From: Charina bottae
Lineage: Eukaryota > Chordata > Lepidosauria > Squamata > Charinaidae
Length of the DNA stretch: 64,000 nucleotides
Assembly: GCA_023362775.1 (NCBI GenBank)
Contig: JALMGJ010000004.1
Location: 85,081,298 to 85,145,297, forward strand
Direction: 5' to 3'
Shown: in pieces, positions 44,559 through 54,575 of the stretch
How positions within the stretch are numbered: the stretch's first letter is position 1
Layout of the letters: every line of letters begins with the position of its first letter
Notes under the pieces: model-generated
What the model saw: the letters and a program-made list of their open reading frames with translations, nothing else
Databases searched by the model: none
What the model was told of the DNA's origin: nothing
Program-made: the position numbers and the translations under genes

Positions 44559-44830
44559 AACAATGAGTAGAATATCTAAAATAAATAATGGTGTGACGTA
44601 TTGTACAGATGGTAGCACAAAACTGTGAAACTTGGGAGGATATTCTTTGGGTCCTTGTCCAAAAGAAGTAACAGTAAGTAGAAATCCCATTCCCTGCCCT
44701 TAAATTTCTTCAAAATCAGATAAATGAAAGTCTGTCTAGAGTCATTATATAGGGAGCAGCAAAGTAGCATATGGCTTAGAGTTTCTATTGAGCCATCACA
44801 ACATGGAAATGGTGTAAAAGTATGCAAAAG
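44430..44830 (-). pseudogene. LINE ORF2 C-terminal relic, unassigned lineage
   Basis: The minus-strand frame 44827-44576 reads PFPCCDGSIETLSHMLLCC then SLYNDSRQTFIYLIL and a KDPKN segment. A cysteine-rich patch followed by THLLLHC-like wording is typical after the reverse transcriptase of several LINE clades. The frame at 59159-58908 is related. The clade cannot be fixed. Confidence 0.5.
44506..44557 (+). repeat. (GATA)n microsatellite
   Basis: 13 perfect copies. Confidence 0.95.
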
Positions 44831-46379
44831 ATTGTCTGTACATTTTGACTTATGTAATTGGTTGTGTATCTGATGGGATTATATAGGGAAATTATAAATG
44901 AAAACAATAATAATGGCTGAACTATCTCCTTCTTTTCTTCAAAGTGCTGTTGAATAAAACTTTTACTATTTTTAACTTTTACTATTTGTCAGAAATCAAG
45001 AAGAGTCCACTGCTTCTTTTCCCTGGATCTCTTGGGGCAATTCCAGGTGTCTATCAAGCTGTTTAAGAGAGGTACACTCCACATATGTCCTCAGCTCAGG
45101 TATATCAACTTTCTGCTCAATTTCCCCATGGAGGTCTGTTTTTAGTTTCAAAAGAACAAAGTTTTTCTTTCTCTACAAAATGGGGGGATGGGACTATCTG
45201 CCCTCCAAGTCCATGAGCAAGACTTATACCTCATTCCACATTGATTCCTTCTCTGAGATTTCAGCTTGTAGTCTGTGATTGTCTGTATGGGGCTGGAGGC
45301 TACCTCACCAGAGGAAGGCTAACATAATTAAGATAGATATGGAATAATAGCAGCTAATTGAACAACTGAACAGTGGATAATATGGTTAAAATCTGAAGCA
45401 ATGAGATTCCTTGATTAACAAAAATTGGTATTGTTCCTATTTTATAGAAGTTGGAAAGCCTGCAGAGTTGAGTAGCAAACTTTCAGAAGTAAAATATCTG
45501 TAAAACGTTATATTAATCTCAAGGTAACATAAAAATCCCTAGTCTTTCCTTATGATTTATAGTGTGATGAGTTTTTTTTCCCCCAATTCCAATCAATTTG
45601 TGGTTCCTCAAGCTCTTCCTGTTCTCCCAGGGCTTTTTGCTTAATGTTAATGTATTCTGCCTCTCCATCATTTTGTCTCCCCATTTCTTTTTCCCTATTT
45701 CGGCTACTTTCTTCATCATATTTAGACTAACCATAGTTTAACCATAGAAGATCATATTTGGGTTATATGACCTTTCAAAATGTATTTATTCAGAGCAGAT
45801 CATATTTTTCAGTACCTTATTAGAAGCAGTCATTTGCACAAGGCAAATTACCCACTTTCATTTTGTCTTCCTTTTCTCTTCATAAAATGGCAATCTCCTC
45901 TGCTTTCAAATGTCGTATATGTTCTTCCTATTTTCAGATTTCTCAGGAACCAGAGCTCTAAGCACTTCCCATCTACCAAGTAACTCAATTGCGAATATGT
46001 AAAAGTGACCAGGTCAGCATGTCTAAGAGAGCTTTTAAGTGTGCTTCCCCCCCCCCCTTTTAACATAATATTCTGCAGTGAGCTGAAAAACTGCCTTTGA
46101 AACACTGAGAATCTGAAATATATTGATGTGGGAAAATAAATCTGATGTGGGAAAGGTGGATGTTGGGACTGAGAGATGAAAAACATAGAGCAGTCTGATC
46201 AAAATGTTCCATTGCTAAACTTCAGAAGAAAAAAAAATGTAAATGAAAGTTAACTATTGAAATAATGTTTAACTCTAGATAGTCACTGTTAAAGTTTGAG
46301 AATAAAACCTGGAATTTACAGGTAGAACAGACTGGAAATGTATTCAGTGTATCTAGGTGAAAGGTTATAGAAACTGCTA
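44831..46379. other. No gene or repeat recognised
   Basis: About 1.5 kb, including a C-run near 46049-46057. Small frames only. Confidence 0.45.
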
Positions 46380-46725
46380 TGTCATTCTATCAGGTGAAAG
46401 ATGATGACACCTACTGGCAAGAGTATGCTAATGTATTATGTGGCTGATTCAATGCTACTGTAATGTGAGTCCTGATTGGACAGATATGTGTATAAAAGTA
46501 CTGTGTAAAGGTGCTGTATTCTCTCTTTCATTTGATGTGCCATTGGACAATGTATCTGTATTACTTGGACTGCTGTGTATGAAGACTGTGTATGTATAAT
46601 TGCAAATAGACTTTTTATCTAAACCTCATTTCGTGTGAGTCTGTTTACTCCTATCAGGACTGGAAGAACGTATTGCTCTAAGGCTTCTTGGATATCAGGC
46701 CGCCCCAGTACCGCTGACTCTGACA
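46380..46725 (+). mobile_element. LTR-like unit, plus strand
   Basis: The unit begins TGTCATTC and ends CTCTGACA, so the ends are TGTCA/TGACA. Inside are a CCAAT-type CTGATTGGACAG (46472), a TATAAAAG box (46492) and a downstream segment ACTTTTTATCTAAACC. I find no flanking duplication, so the call is provisional. Confidence 0.35.
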
Positions 46726-46737
46726 GTCACTGAATAG

Positions 46738-48090
46738 TGAAATCATAGGGTTGGAAGGGGACATTTATGCTATTGAGCCAACCCACTTAGTGCAGGAATA
46801 TAAATTAAAGCATCCCAGGCAGATGGCTGCCTAGCCTCCACTTGAGCACATCCAATGAAGGGGAGCCTACCCCCTCCCTAGTGGTGAACTGCTCTTACTG
46901 TTAGGGTTTTTCCCCCCTTAACATTCATTTGGAATCTTCTTTCCTGTAATTTCAATCCATTATTCAATGAACTGCCCTCTGGAATGAGAGAAAACAGGTC
47001 TTGACTTTCTATGTGATAGAAAGGTATTTTCTTTTTCAGGTATTTGAGTAGCACTACCGGCTCCAATAATTCTTCATAGGTGGTAATTACTAGCCCCCTA
47101 AATAGCTATGCAGCCCTTTGAAACTTTTCCAATTTCTCTAAAGTGTGGCACCCAGAACTGGGCATAGTACTTGAGGTGGGATTTGACCAATGAAAAATAA
47201 TAGAATAATTATTTCCTGTTATTTAAAATTACATTTCTATTAATGCAAACCAAAAACTTCATTTGCCTTTTTTATGGCCACACCATACTGCTGGCTCATA
47301 TGCAGTTTGCAATCAACTACTATTCCAAGATCTTTTCCCCAAGTACCATTATCATGCCAGATACTGTATATCCCATCCTCTCTCTGTGCATTTGATTTTT
47401 TTTTCTAAGTGAAGAATTTTAGACTTGTCTCTGTTAAATTTCATTATGCTATCTTCTATTTTCCATATTGTAGCTATCCCACCCAGTTTTATATCATCTA
47501 CCAATCATCTTTACCTCTTCATGAGAATCATTAATGAAAATACTAAGGAATAGAGGACCCAGGACTGATCCTTGTGTCAACCTGCCCACTTGATACTTTT
47601 CTCTAGTTTGATGAAGAATCATTGATGAATATTCTTGGAGTACAATTTTAAAGCCAGATACATATCCACTTAATGGTAATGCCATTTAACTCAAAGCTAA
47701 CCAGTTTGCTATTCAGCAGGTTATGGAATACTCCAGCAAATCCTTTACTTAAAGTGTTACTACATTTCCACAGCCTATTCAGGAATTTACATAGTAAAAA
47801 ATTAGGCAGGATTGGTCTGGCAAGATTTGTTCTTAATGAATTAATCTCTTTATGATCTGCTCTAGAACTTTTCCAAGGTATTAGTGACAGACTAACTGGC
47901 TTGCAATTTGATGGATGTTCCTTTTTCCTCTTTTTGAAGATAGGTTCAACGATCACTTACCTCCAGTCATGTGGCAGTTGAGAAGCTCTGCAGAATTTCT
48001 CAAAGATAATATATAAGATTTCAGCTAGATCATCAGCTAGCTCCTTCAGTGACCTAACAGGGATTTCCTCATCATGTTTCTATCAAGCTC
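46738..48090 (-). mobile_element. CR1 LINE, 3' 1.35 kb, minus strand
   Basis: The left end GAAATCATAGGGTTGGAAGG is the CR1 3' end in reverse. The following text matches CR1 antisense wording: GTGGCACCCAGAACTGGGC, TTGCCTTTTTTATGGCCACACC, GAGGACCCAGGACTGATCC (RT C-terminal region) and CTGGCTTGCAATTTGATGG. It is heavily decayed. Confidence 0.85.
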
Positions 48091-48259
48091 AGGCTTCAAT
48101 CCTACCCTTTAATCCAGTTCTTCACCATTTCCTGGTGAAACACACTGTTTTTATTAGAGATGATTGAACTGATAAATATTCCATTACAGTGTAATCTTTA
48201 TATTGTCCGTTCTAATCTCATCCCCTTGCTTATTTTTAGATTTACCTGAAAAGTAATAG

Positions 48260-48620
48260 CTTGCATTTGTTTTATTTATTTATTTATTTGCCCATTTATC
48301 CATCCACTAAAAATAGTGTTCAATGTATCTTATAGTAAAATATAGATAAAATAAACTGTAATTAAAACATGAAAATCCATTTAGCTAATATAAATAATTG
48401 CATTTACTAGAATATCTGTATGTTTGTCAGGAGTAAAGGAAAAATTCAAAAGCCTTTCTGAACAAAATGTCAGTGAAAGGACAACAGAAAATGGAGCTAA
48501 TCTGATCTTCCATGGCAGACACTCATATGGAAGAGTATGGTCTTCCTGATAGTTTGGTCCCAAATCATACAGAGCTTTTTAGATCACAAACAGATGTGGA
48601 AACTGAGTGCCACATGGTAA
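48260..48620 (-). mobile_element. L2-like 3' region, minus strand
   Basis: It starts (TTTA)n, TTATCCATCCAC, then AAAAGCCTTTCTGAAC, AAAGGACAACAGAAAATGGAG and CTGATCTTCCATGGCAGAC, the reverse of an L2-type 3' UTR. Confidence 0.5.
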
Positions 48621-49365
48621 AGTTGTTGTAACAAGGATCTTATACAATGACTCTGTTTACCTGACTGACTAATTCATTCTAGGGAAAAGATATATGTGTT
48701 CTACAAGCACCCTGGCCAAGTCAGCTAGCTCTGGAAACTAATTCCCAACAATCTACATTTAATCTAAAACATCCCCATTGCTTCAGGTTAAAATATACCC
48801 ATCCACACCATGTCAGTTTATTAACCAAATTTGAATATTTCTGGGACTGTTTTGAGGCTTCTCTTGAGGTACTTTCATCTGTTCATTTTTCACCTACCCA
48901 GTGATCACATGGGAGGGTGAAAATTGAGCAGAAAAAAATGGGGAGGGTAAGGCCCCTTGACTATGTACAGTAATACTGTCCCTGATCATGCCATTGTCAA
49001 TTTATCCAATTATTTTTGGTCCAAACAGAAATAAAAAAAAATACAAAGTTGAGACATGATTGCTGTCCAGTTTCTTTTAAGGCATTTGGCAGTATTTAAA
49101 AAATGGCTGGTCTTCTGTTAAAACTTTAGCAATCATGTGTGCTAACACATGGGAGACATTTAGATAACCTTGGGAATGTCTAGTTTCAGTCAAGTGAACA
49201 GGCCGGGATAATTTCTAGTCAGAGGTTTGGCTGCATCATTTGGCACAGCTGAAGTTTTCAATTATTTTTAAAGTCAGCCAATATATAGCAAGTTATAGAA
49301 ATCAAAATGGGATAGAAGTAAGGGCAGATCTGAAGACTATATTATACTAAATGCTGATATTTTAG
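48621..49365. other. No gene or repeat recognised
   Basis: AT-rich, no interpretable signal. Confidence 0.4.
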
Positions 49366-49560
49366 ACAGTATGATGTAGTGGCTAGAATGATGGAATTGC
49401 ATGGGGACCCTAATTCAAATCCCCATCTACTCAATTGTAAAGCTGTCCAAGTGTCTGTGGGTCAGTCACTCTTCCTCAGGCTAATATAGGATTATCCTGC
49501 AATTGAAAGGGAATACGGATGAAAAATATAACTTCAAGTAAACATTTGGCCTTTAGTGAT
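49366..49560 (+). mobile_element. tRNA-derived SINE, decayed
   Basis: Head AGTATGATGTAGTGGCTAGAATG with A-box spacing, B-box-like AATTCAAATCCCC, then CTGTGGGTCAGTCACTC and GGCTAATATAGG. Related to 22900-23118. Confidence 0.55.
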
Positions 49561-49621
49561 AAACTGTGAAAGAGACACTAGTATATGCATCTGTAGCTTG
49601 AATCATGTCAACTGGATTTCT

Positions 49622-49680
49622 ATTTTCTTAGTGGAAACGTTTCGCTCCTTATCCAAGGAGCTTCTTCAGTCTGAGCAAAG
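49622..49680 (-). ncRNA. Hammerhead-ribozyme-like motif of PLE terminal repeat
   Basis: On the minus strand: CTCAGA, CTGAAGA, A, then a 7 bp stem (GCTCCTT / AAGGAGC) with loop GGAT, then GAAAC and GTTTCC. These are the core CUGANGA and GAAAC boxes around a stem II of a hammerhead, with a very short stem III (AC/GU). The extra A before stem II is unusual. The downstream partner of stem I reads CACTAAG here instead of CACTGAG at 63985, which weakens the stem. PLE terminal repeats are known to carry hammerhead motifs. Activity is not shown. Confidence 0.5.
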
Positions 49681-49766
49681 TTGGTAAGGGAATCCTAAAT
49701 ATGTTCCTAGGTAGCTGTGTGACCTTACACCTGGGGCTAGGTCATGGTTATATTGAGATGTAATTT

Positions 49767-50777
49767 TTAAGTCCTTTTATCATCTAATGGAGGGTCGTTA
49801 AAATCACCATGCTGCTGTTGAGCTTCTGAAATGGTCTTAATCTTCCTAGGCACAGAAGACAGAACGGGGAGGAAGATGGGGGAGAGTTTGTGCCTGAGGC
49901 CCCCACCTCTATTCAAGGAAGGATTTTCCAAGTTGGCATAAATGGATTCCTTGACCCCTCTCTCAAACCACCTATCTTCTCTGTCTAAAATGTGAACATT
50001 AATGTCCTCAAATGAGTGTCCTTTTTCTTTTAGATGAAGATAAACTGCTGACTCTGGTCCTGTGGTGTTATTTCTCCTGTGTTGGGCCATCCTCCTGTAC
50101 ATAGGTTGTTTGGTTTCTCCAATGTAGAGTTCAGAGCACTCCTCACTGCACTGGATTGCATAAACTACATTGCTTTTCTTATGTTTTGGAGTTTGATCTT
50201 TGGGGTGTACAAGCCTCTGTCTCAGTGTGTTGGTGGGTTTGAAATATACAGGTATGTGGTGTTTGCCAAATATCCGTTTTATCTTTTCAGACACGCCAGC
50301 CATGTAGGGAATGACCAGGTTCTTTCGTTTACTCTGAGTCTCAGCCCTATCTGTCGCTGTTTTAGGTCTGGTAGATTTAGATTTGGTGAAGGCCCAATTT
50401 GGATATCCACAGGCCTTCAGGGCTGTTCTCAGGTGCTGATTTTCATTCTTTTTGGAATCCATGGAGGTGGGGATGGTTTCTGCTCTGTGTGACAATGTCC
50501 TGATGACTCCTAGTTTGTGCTGCAGTGGATGGTGGGAGTCAAACATCAGATATTGATCTGTGTGTGTGGGTTTCCTGTAGATCCCTATTTCTAGCTTGCC
50601 ACCGGTCCCAATGAGGACTTCACAGTCTAGGAATGCCAGTCTGTTGTCCTTGGTGTCTTCTCTGGTGAAGCTAATGTTGGCATCTATAGTGTTTATATGG
50701 TCTGTGAAGGCCTGTACTTCCTGGGCCTTGATTTTGACCCAGGTGTCATCCACATACCTAAACCAGTGGGTGGGCAC
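49767..50777 (-). CDS. PLE polyprotein C-terminal half: RT end plus GIY-YIG endonuclease
   Basis: This 336-residue frame is open from the truncation point. Near its start it has RYVDDTWV (RT motif C with both Asps), then LAFLDCEVLI, YRKPTHTDQYL and HSLxHR-like RT thumb wording. A linker with CGYPNWAF follows at about residue 125-133. The GIY-YIG nuclease spans roughly residues 205-295: NVVYAIQCSEEC, LYIGETKQPMYRRM AQHRR (the Y-I-G and Arg), the SAVYLHLKEKGHSF segment, and RGVKESIYANLENPSLN (catalytic Glu and terminal Asn). In PLEs this nuclease cuts target DNA in place of the AP endonuclease. Since the reverse transcriptase is truncated, the copy cannot move alone. The first Met is only the point where the fragment starts reading and not a natural start. 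Confidence 0.9.
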   Translation of the reverse strand: MPTHWFRYVDDTWVKIKAQEVQAFTDHINTIDANISFTREDTKDNRLAFLDCEVLIGTGGKLEIGIYRKPTHTDQYLMFDSHHPLQHKLGVIRTLSHRAETIPTSMDSKKNENQHLRTALKACGYPNWAFTKSKSTRPKTATDRAETQSKRKNLVIPYMAGVSEKIKRIFGKHHIPVYFKPTNTLRQRLVHPKDQTPKHKKSNVVYAIQCSEECSELYIGETKQPMYRRMAQHRRNNTTGPESAVYLHLKEKGHSFEDINVHILDREDRWFERGVKESIYANLENPSLNRGGGLRHKLSPIFLPVLSSVPRKIKTISEAQQQHGDFNDPPLDDKRT

Positions 50778-50790
50778 CGTTCCCTGGATA

Positions 50791-52930
50791 TATGCAGTAT
50801 ATGCATCAGTAAAAGAAAGATATATGTCAGCACAATAGTTACTTAAATAAGTAAAGAAACAAATAATACCTAGAGTGACTTAGTGAGCAATCATGAAAAC
50901 GGAATAAGAAATAAATATTATACTATTCTAGTACTTGTTTTAGCATACATTTTAGTTGCAAAACAGCCTACCGCACCTTAGAAACCAAGAAATGAATATT
51001 TCCTGTTAATGTATATTCCTTTCAAGCATATATGTATGCAATATGTATTATATACATATTACATACATACACATATCGGTCAGAAACAGAACAATAATAT
51101 TAAATTAATAACTACTCATTAAAATTAATTGCCTGTAAAATAAGGTAGCATCTATAAATCAGTTAATTCTGCCTCTGCATATTCCAATCTATTTTTTTCT
51201 CATACACAAATCACTCTCCTATTCATAACAGGAAGGTACAGACACACACATAAAAGGGTCAATAATAAATGATGCTTGTGCCATGACATCATAACACAAT
51301 TGATGTAACTGTGTCCTTACCTAATGACATAATGATGCAATTGTGCAAGAGTCATCATTGGCCTCTGAGTATGCCCATGCGCACACATACACATATGCTC
51401 CACTTTTCATTTCATAAAAAAGAGCAAAATAAGAGGAAGGTGAAAAACCAGTAGGGTGACAGAAGGGGAAAAGATAAATACAGAGAAGGATGGGAACAAA
51501 ATTGGTTGGAGATAAAGAACTGGGATGAGGTAACAGAGAGAAGGGAAAAAAGAGACCACTATTTAGGTGTTATAAAAAGAGTTAAATTCAACAAGTGAGC
51601 CTTCCAAGTAATAGTTAATCTTGAAATGCCTCTAGGCTTTCCATATTGCTCCATTTGGTATCTCCCTTAAATGTGATCATGATTACCAATTCACAATAAT
51701 TATCTGAAGGGAAAATATTCTTCCTCTTTTTTATAAACTGGCTATCATAGTTCACAGAAACTCATGCTAAATAAATGTGTTGGTTTTCAAGGTGTTACAA
51801 GATACTTTTGTTTTTGCTGATGCAGGCTAACATTGTTACCCTCAGGAAATTCTGTGTTGAGAGCTTCAGTTGCTGGGTGATATATAAATATAACAAACTA
51901 ATTGTGAGGCTGTAGTTATTATTTCTCTCTCCTTACCTCCTTTTTAATGTAAGTGCTGTACAGCTGCTAGATAAGAACTGGGGAAGGGCAGAAATAGATG
52001 AACTGTAAACCACCTGTCATAAACTCCTAATATATGATAATTTAATGATGCCAAGTAAAAATAAAGCCGCTCTGAGAGTTACTGCAAGGAGAAAATGGGA
52101 AGAAAGCAGTTAAGTGATATGCCTTGCTAGTAACAGGTGTTGGTACACTAGGCAAAGCATTAATTGACATAAGGTAAGAGCCAATTTTTTATAGTCCATC
52201 TTTTACAACAACCCTTTCAATAGTTAGAGATTAAGGGATTCAAGGAATTAAAGAGAGAAGTCTATTCTTTACTGTAATTGGGATCTGTCTGGGCAGTCAT
52301 GAATATGTGGTGAGGTTGGGCTATTTAGCAGGGCAAGTAAAGAACATTCACAGTGATGAGGGCTTTACAAAACTGAAGGTTAGGAGATAAATGAGAATTT
52401 CAATGATTGAAAGTTACCGAATGTTTGTTCAGGGTTTCTGAGAGTCATTTGTTCTGCAAAAAAATAATGTGTTTTATACTTTATGGGTTCTGTTTTTCGG
52501 TTTTTCATATGATACACAGATATACTAAAATGTATACTATCACATCTGTAATAGAGTAGCAGTGGCTAATTCTGGCTACTTTATATATGGATTTGTGTGA
52601 TATCTATTGTGTTGAATATGTTTCATATATTGCACATATTAGACTTTTATTTATAAAACATTTTTCACATTTATGTATTTTGGAATCTTGTATTCTTTGG
52701 GAGCTATTCAAATGGATGGGACCAACAACTGCAGCCATACTCTAACATACAGTCACACTCATAAAGTTCACACTTATTCTCTTTCTTCCCCTCCCCATTT
52801 TATCTCTCACCCATATATACTACATGATGATATACTTTATACTAGTAGAAGGCAAGCAATGAAAACAAGTGAAACATACCTATATTTTTTATAATTAATG
52901 CAGTATACTTTACATTGATAAATAATATGT
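50791..52930. other. No gene recognised; possible non-coding conserved patch
   Basis: AT-rich. About 51770-52110 is complex, repeat-free, and has TAATTTAATGATG and CAGCTGCTAG words; I flag it as a weak candidate regulatory element. A (TA)/(CA) mix lies near 51037-51077. Confidence 0.3.
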
Positions 52931-53200
52931 AGGTTCAAGACCCGAGCACCACGTGACGGAGTGAGCTCCCGCACTCGCCCCAGCTCTTGCCAGCCTTGCA
53001 ATTTGAAAGCATGCAAATGCAAGTAGATAAACAGGTACCACTTCCGTGGTATGGTAACAGTGTTCTGCGCATGTCACGCCAGCCACATGAACACGGAAGC
53101 GTCTTCGGACAGCGCTGGCTCTTTGGCTAAGAAACGGAGATGAGCACCGCCCCCTAGAGTCGGACACAACTGTGCAGGGGAAAACCTTTACCTTTACCTT
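52931..53200 (+). mobile_element. Sauria-type SINE, lacking the 5' head
   Basis: It starts inside a degraded B box (AGGTTCAAGACCC) and continues ACGTGACGGAGTGAGCTCCC, the CTCTTGCCAGCCTTGCAA segment, GGTACCACTTCCGTGG, GATGAGCACCGCCCCC, the BovB-like AGAGTCGGACACAACT tail, and a CCTTTACCTTTACC end. The A box is gone. Confidence 0.9.
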
Positions 53201-54269
53201 TATGCATACCTCAATTCAAAATACAGTATAATAAGCAATTGAAAAGATTTTGTTTTATCCAGTTGCTTGTTACTGAACTATATTTGATTTAAATATATAA
53301 GATTCATGATATTCCTGATGATAATGGCTTCATCCCTCTCAGAATGGGAGACCTTGCTCCATGAAAAGTTTACTTGGGAAAACGGCTGTTGTTCGGGTTC
53401 CTGAGTGGTCTGTAATCTGCATTGACCATACAAATTAACAGAGATAATCTGAGGAGGGTTACTACAGTTGTTGTGTGATCATCTTTCAGATGAACCTTCT
53501 TTAAAAGCTATACATCTCTGGATATGCTCCCTGTTGAGTTGAGGGAAATGGTCTGTTTAAAGATCCCAAGAATACACCTGTTAAAATGGACATTGAATTG
53601 TTGATGGCTTTGATCTTGATTTTAATTTTTCATCTGTAACCTCTCTTTTTAACTTTGGTGTGATATACAGTATAAACTGCTGAGAGATTTGGGTGGTGGT
53701 TGGCAGTGTAAAGTTTAATAAACATAGACCATGACTGGGTTTCTTTTTCAATTCCTAGAGCCACACAAGTTGCTTAGTCATCAATAGCACACGTGCAACC
53801 TATGGATGCACTCTTTCATACAAACAAACTCCAAGTATATTTCTATTTTACCTTCCTCCCAGTGACCTTGGCAGACTACCTTTTATCTGTTTTTGGTAAC
53901 AGGAAGTCAGTGATTTAATTCTTTTTATTGAGTAGTGAGGTGATCTTTTAGCTGGTAGAGAATATGCACACACACACATATACATGCATGTGTGTGTACA
54001 CACACACATAGTATAAGAGACAAACAATAATAAAAATATCAGTGAAAGTATAATAAATTACAGTGATTAAAATAAACTAAACATGACAGGGAAAAAGAAA
54101 CTAAGGAAGAAAGAAAAACACGATCTATATGATATTAATATAAAATTAATTCAGTAGAATTATTGATAGACACCAGATCGTAGATTCCTGCCCATTATGA
54201 AGCAAGATATTTCCTGCTGATTGGTTAGCCAATGGGAAAAGGGTTCAGGGCTTCCTGCCACTTTCTTCC
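53201..54269. other. No gene recognised
   Basis: AT-rich, with an alternating (CA)/(TG) palindromic patch at about 53967-54009 (CACACACA ATATACATGCATGTGTGTG-like). Confidence 0.4.
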
Positions 54270-54575
54270 TGCTCAGAAGAAAGCAATATTATCTTCCTCA
54301 CTTATACGTGTCTTCCCTGGAACTCTACCGCTTCACACATGGCTTGCTACACTATAAAAAAATATCCACTAAAATCTGAGCCACACTTTTTTTTTTTATC
54401 TGAGGGCTGCATGTGATCTGGGGATAAATTGTATACCTGGGGTAAAAAAAAGTGTTTTGTCTACAATGGATTTTAGTGGAGATTTTTTTATAGTGTAGCA
54501 AGCCATGTGTGAAGCAGTACAGCTTCAGGGAACACACATATAAGTAAGGAAGATAATACTGCTTTCTTCTGAGCA
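54270..54575. mobile_element. Fold-back (MITE-like) element with about 107 bp terminal inverted repeats
   Basis: The left arm (54270-54377) starts TGCTCAGAAGAAAGC and ends near CCACTAAAATC. The right arm (54469-54575) is its reverse complement with a handful of mismatches, for example around the CTTCCCTGGAACTC region. The 90 bp centre includes T- and A-runs that also pair partly. There is no transposase. No flanking duplication of 2-8 bp is clear, so the family is open. Confidence 0.75.

Larger units (their letters stand above)
49590..50790 (-). mobile_element. Penelope-like element (PLE), 5'-truncated
   Basis: Contains the end of the PLE reverse transcriptase and a full GIY-YIG endonuclease frame, followed on the minus strand by 3' sequence and a terminal repeat with a hammerhead-like core. 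The same terminal repeat occurs twice in inverted order at 63740-64000. The 5' two thirds of the element are missing, as is normal for truncated insertions. Confidence 0.9.

Noticed and set aside
50079..50492. 137-residue plus-strand frame
   Set aside because: It is the antisense shadow of the PLE endonuclease frame.
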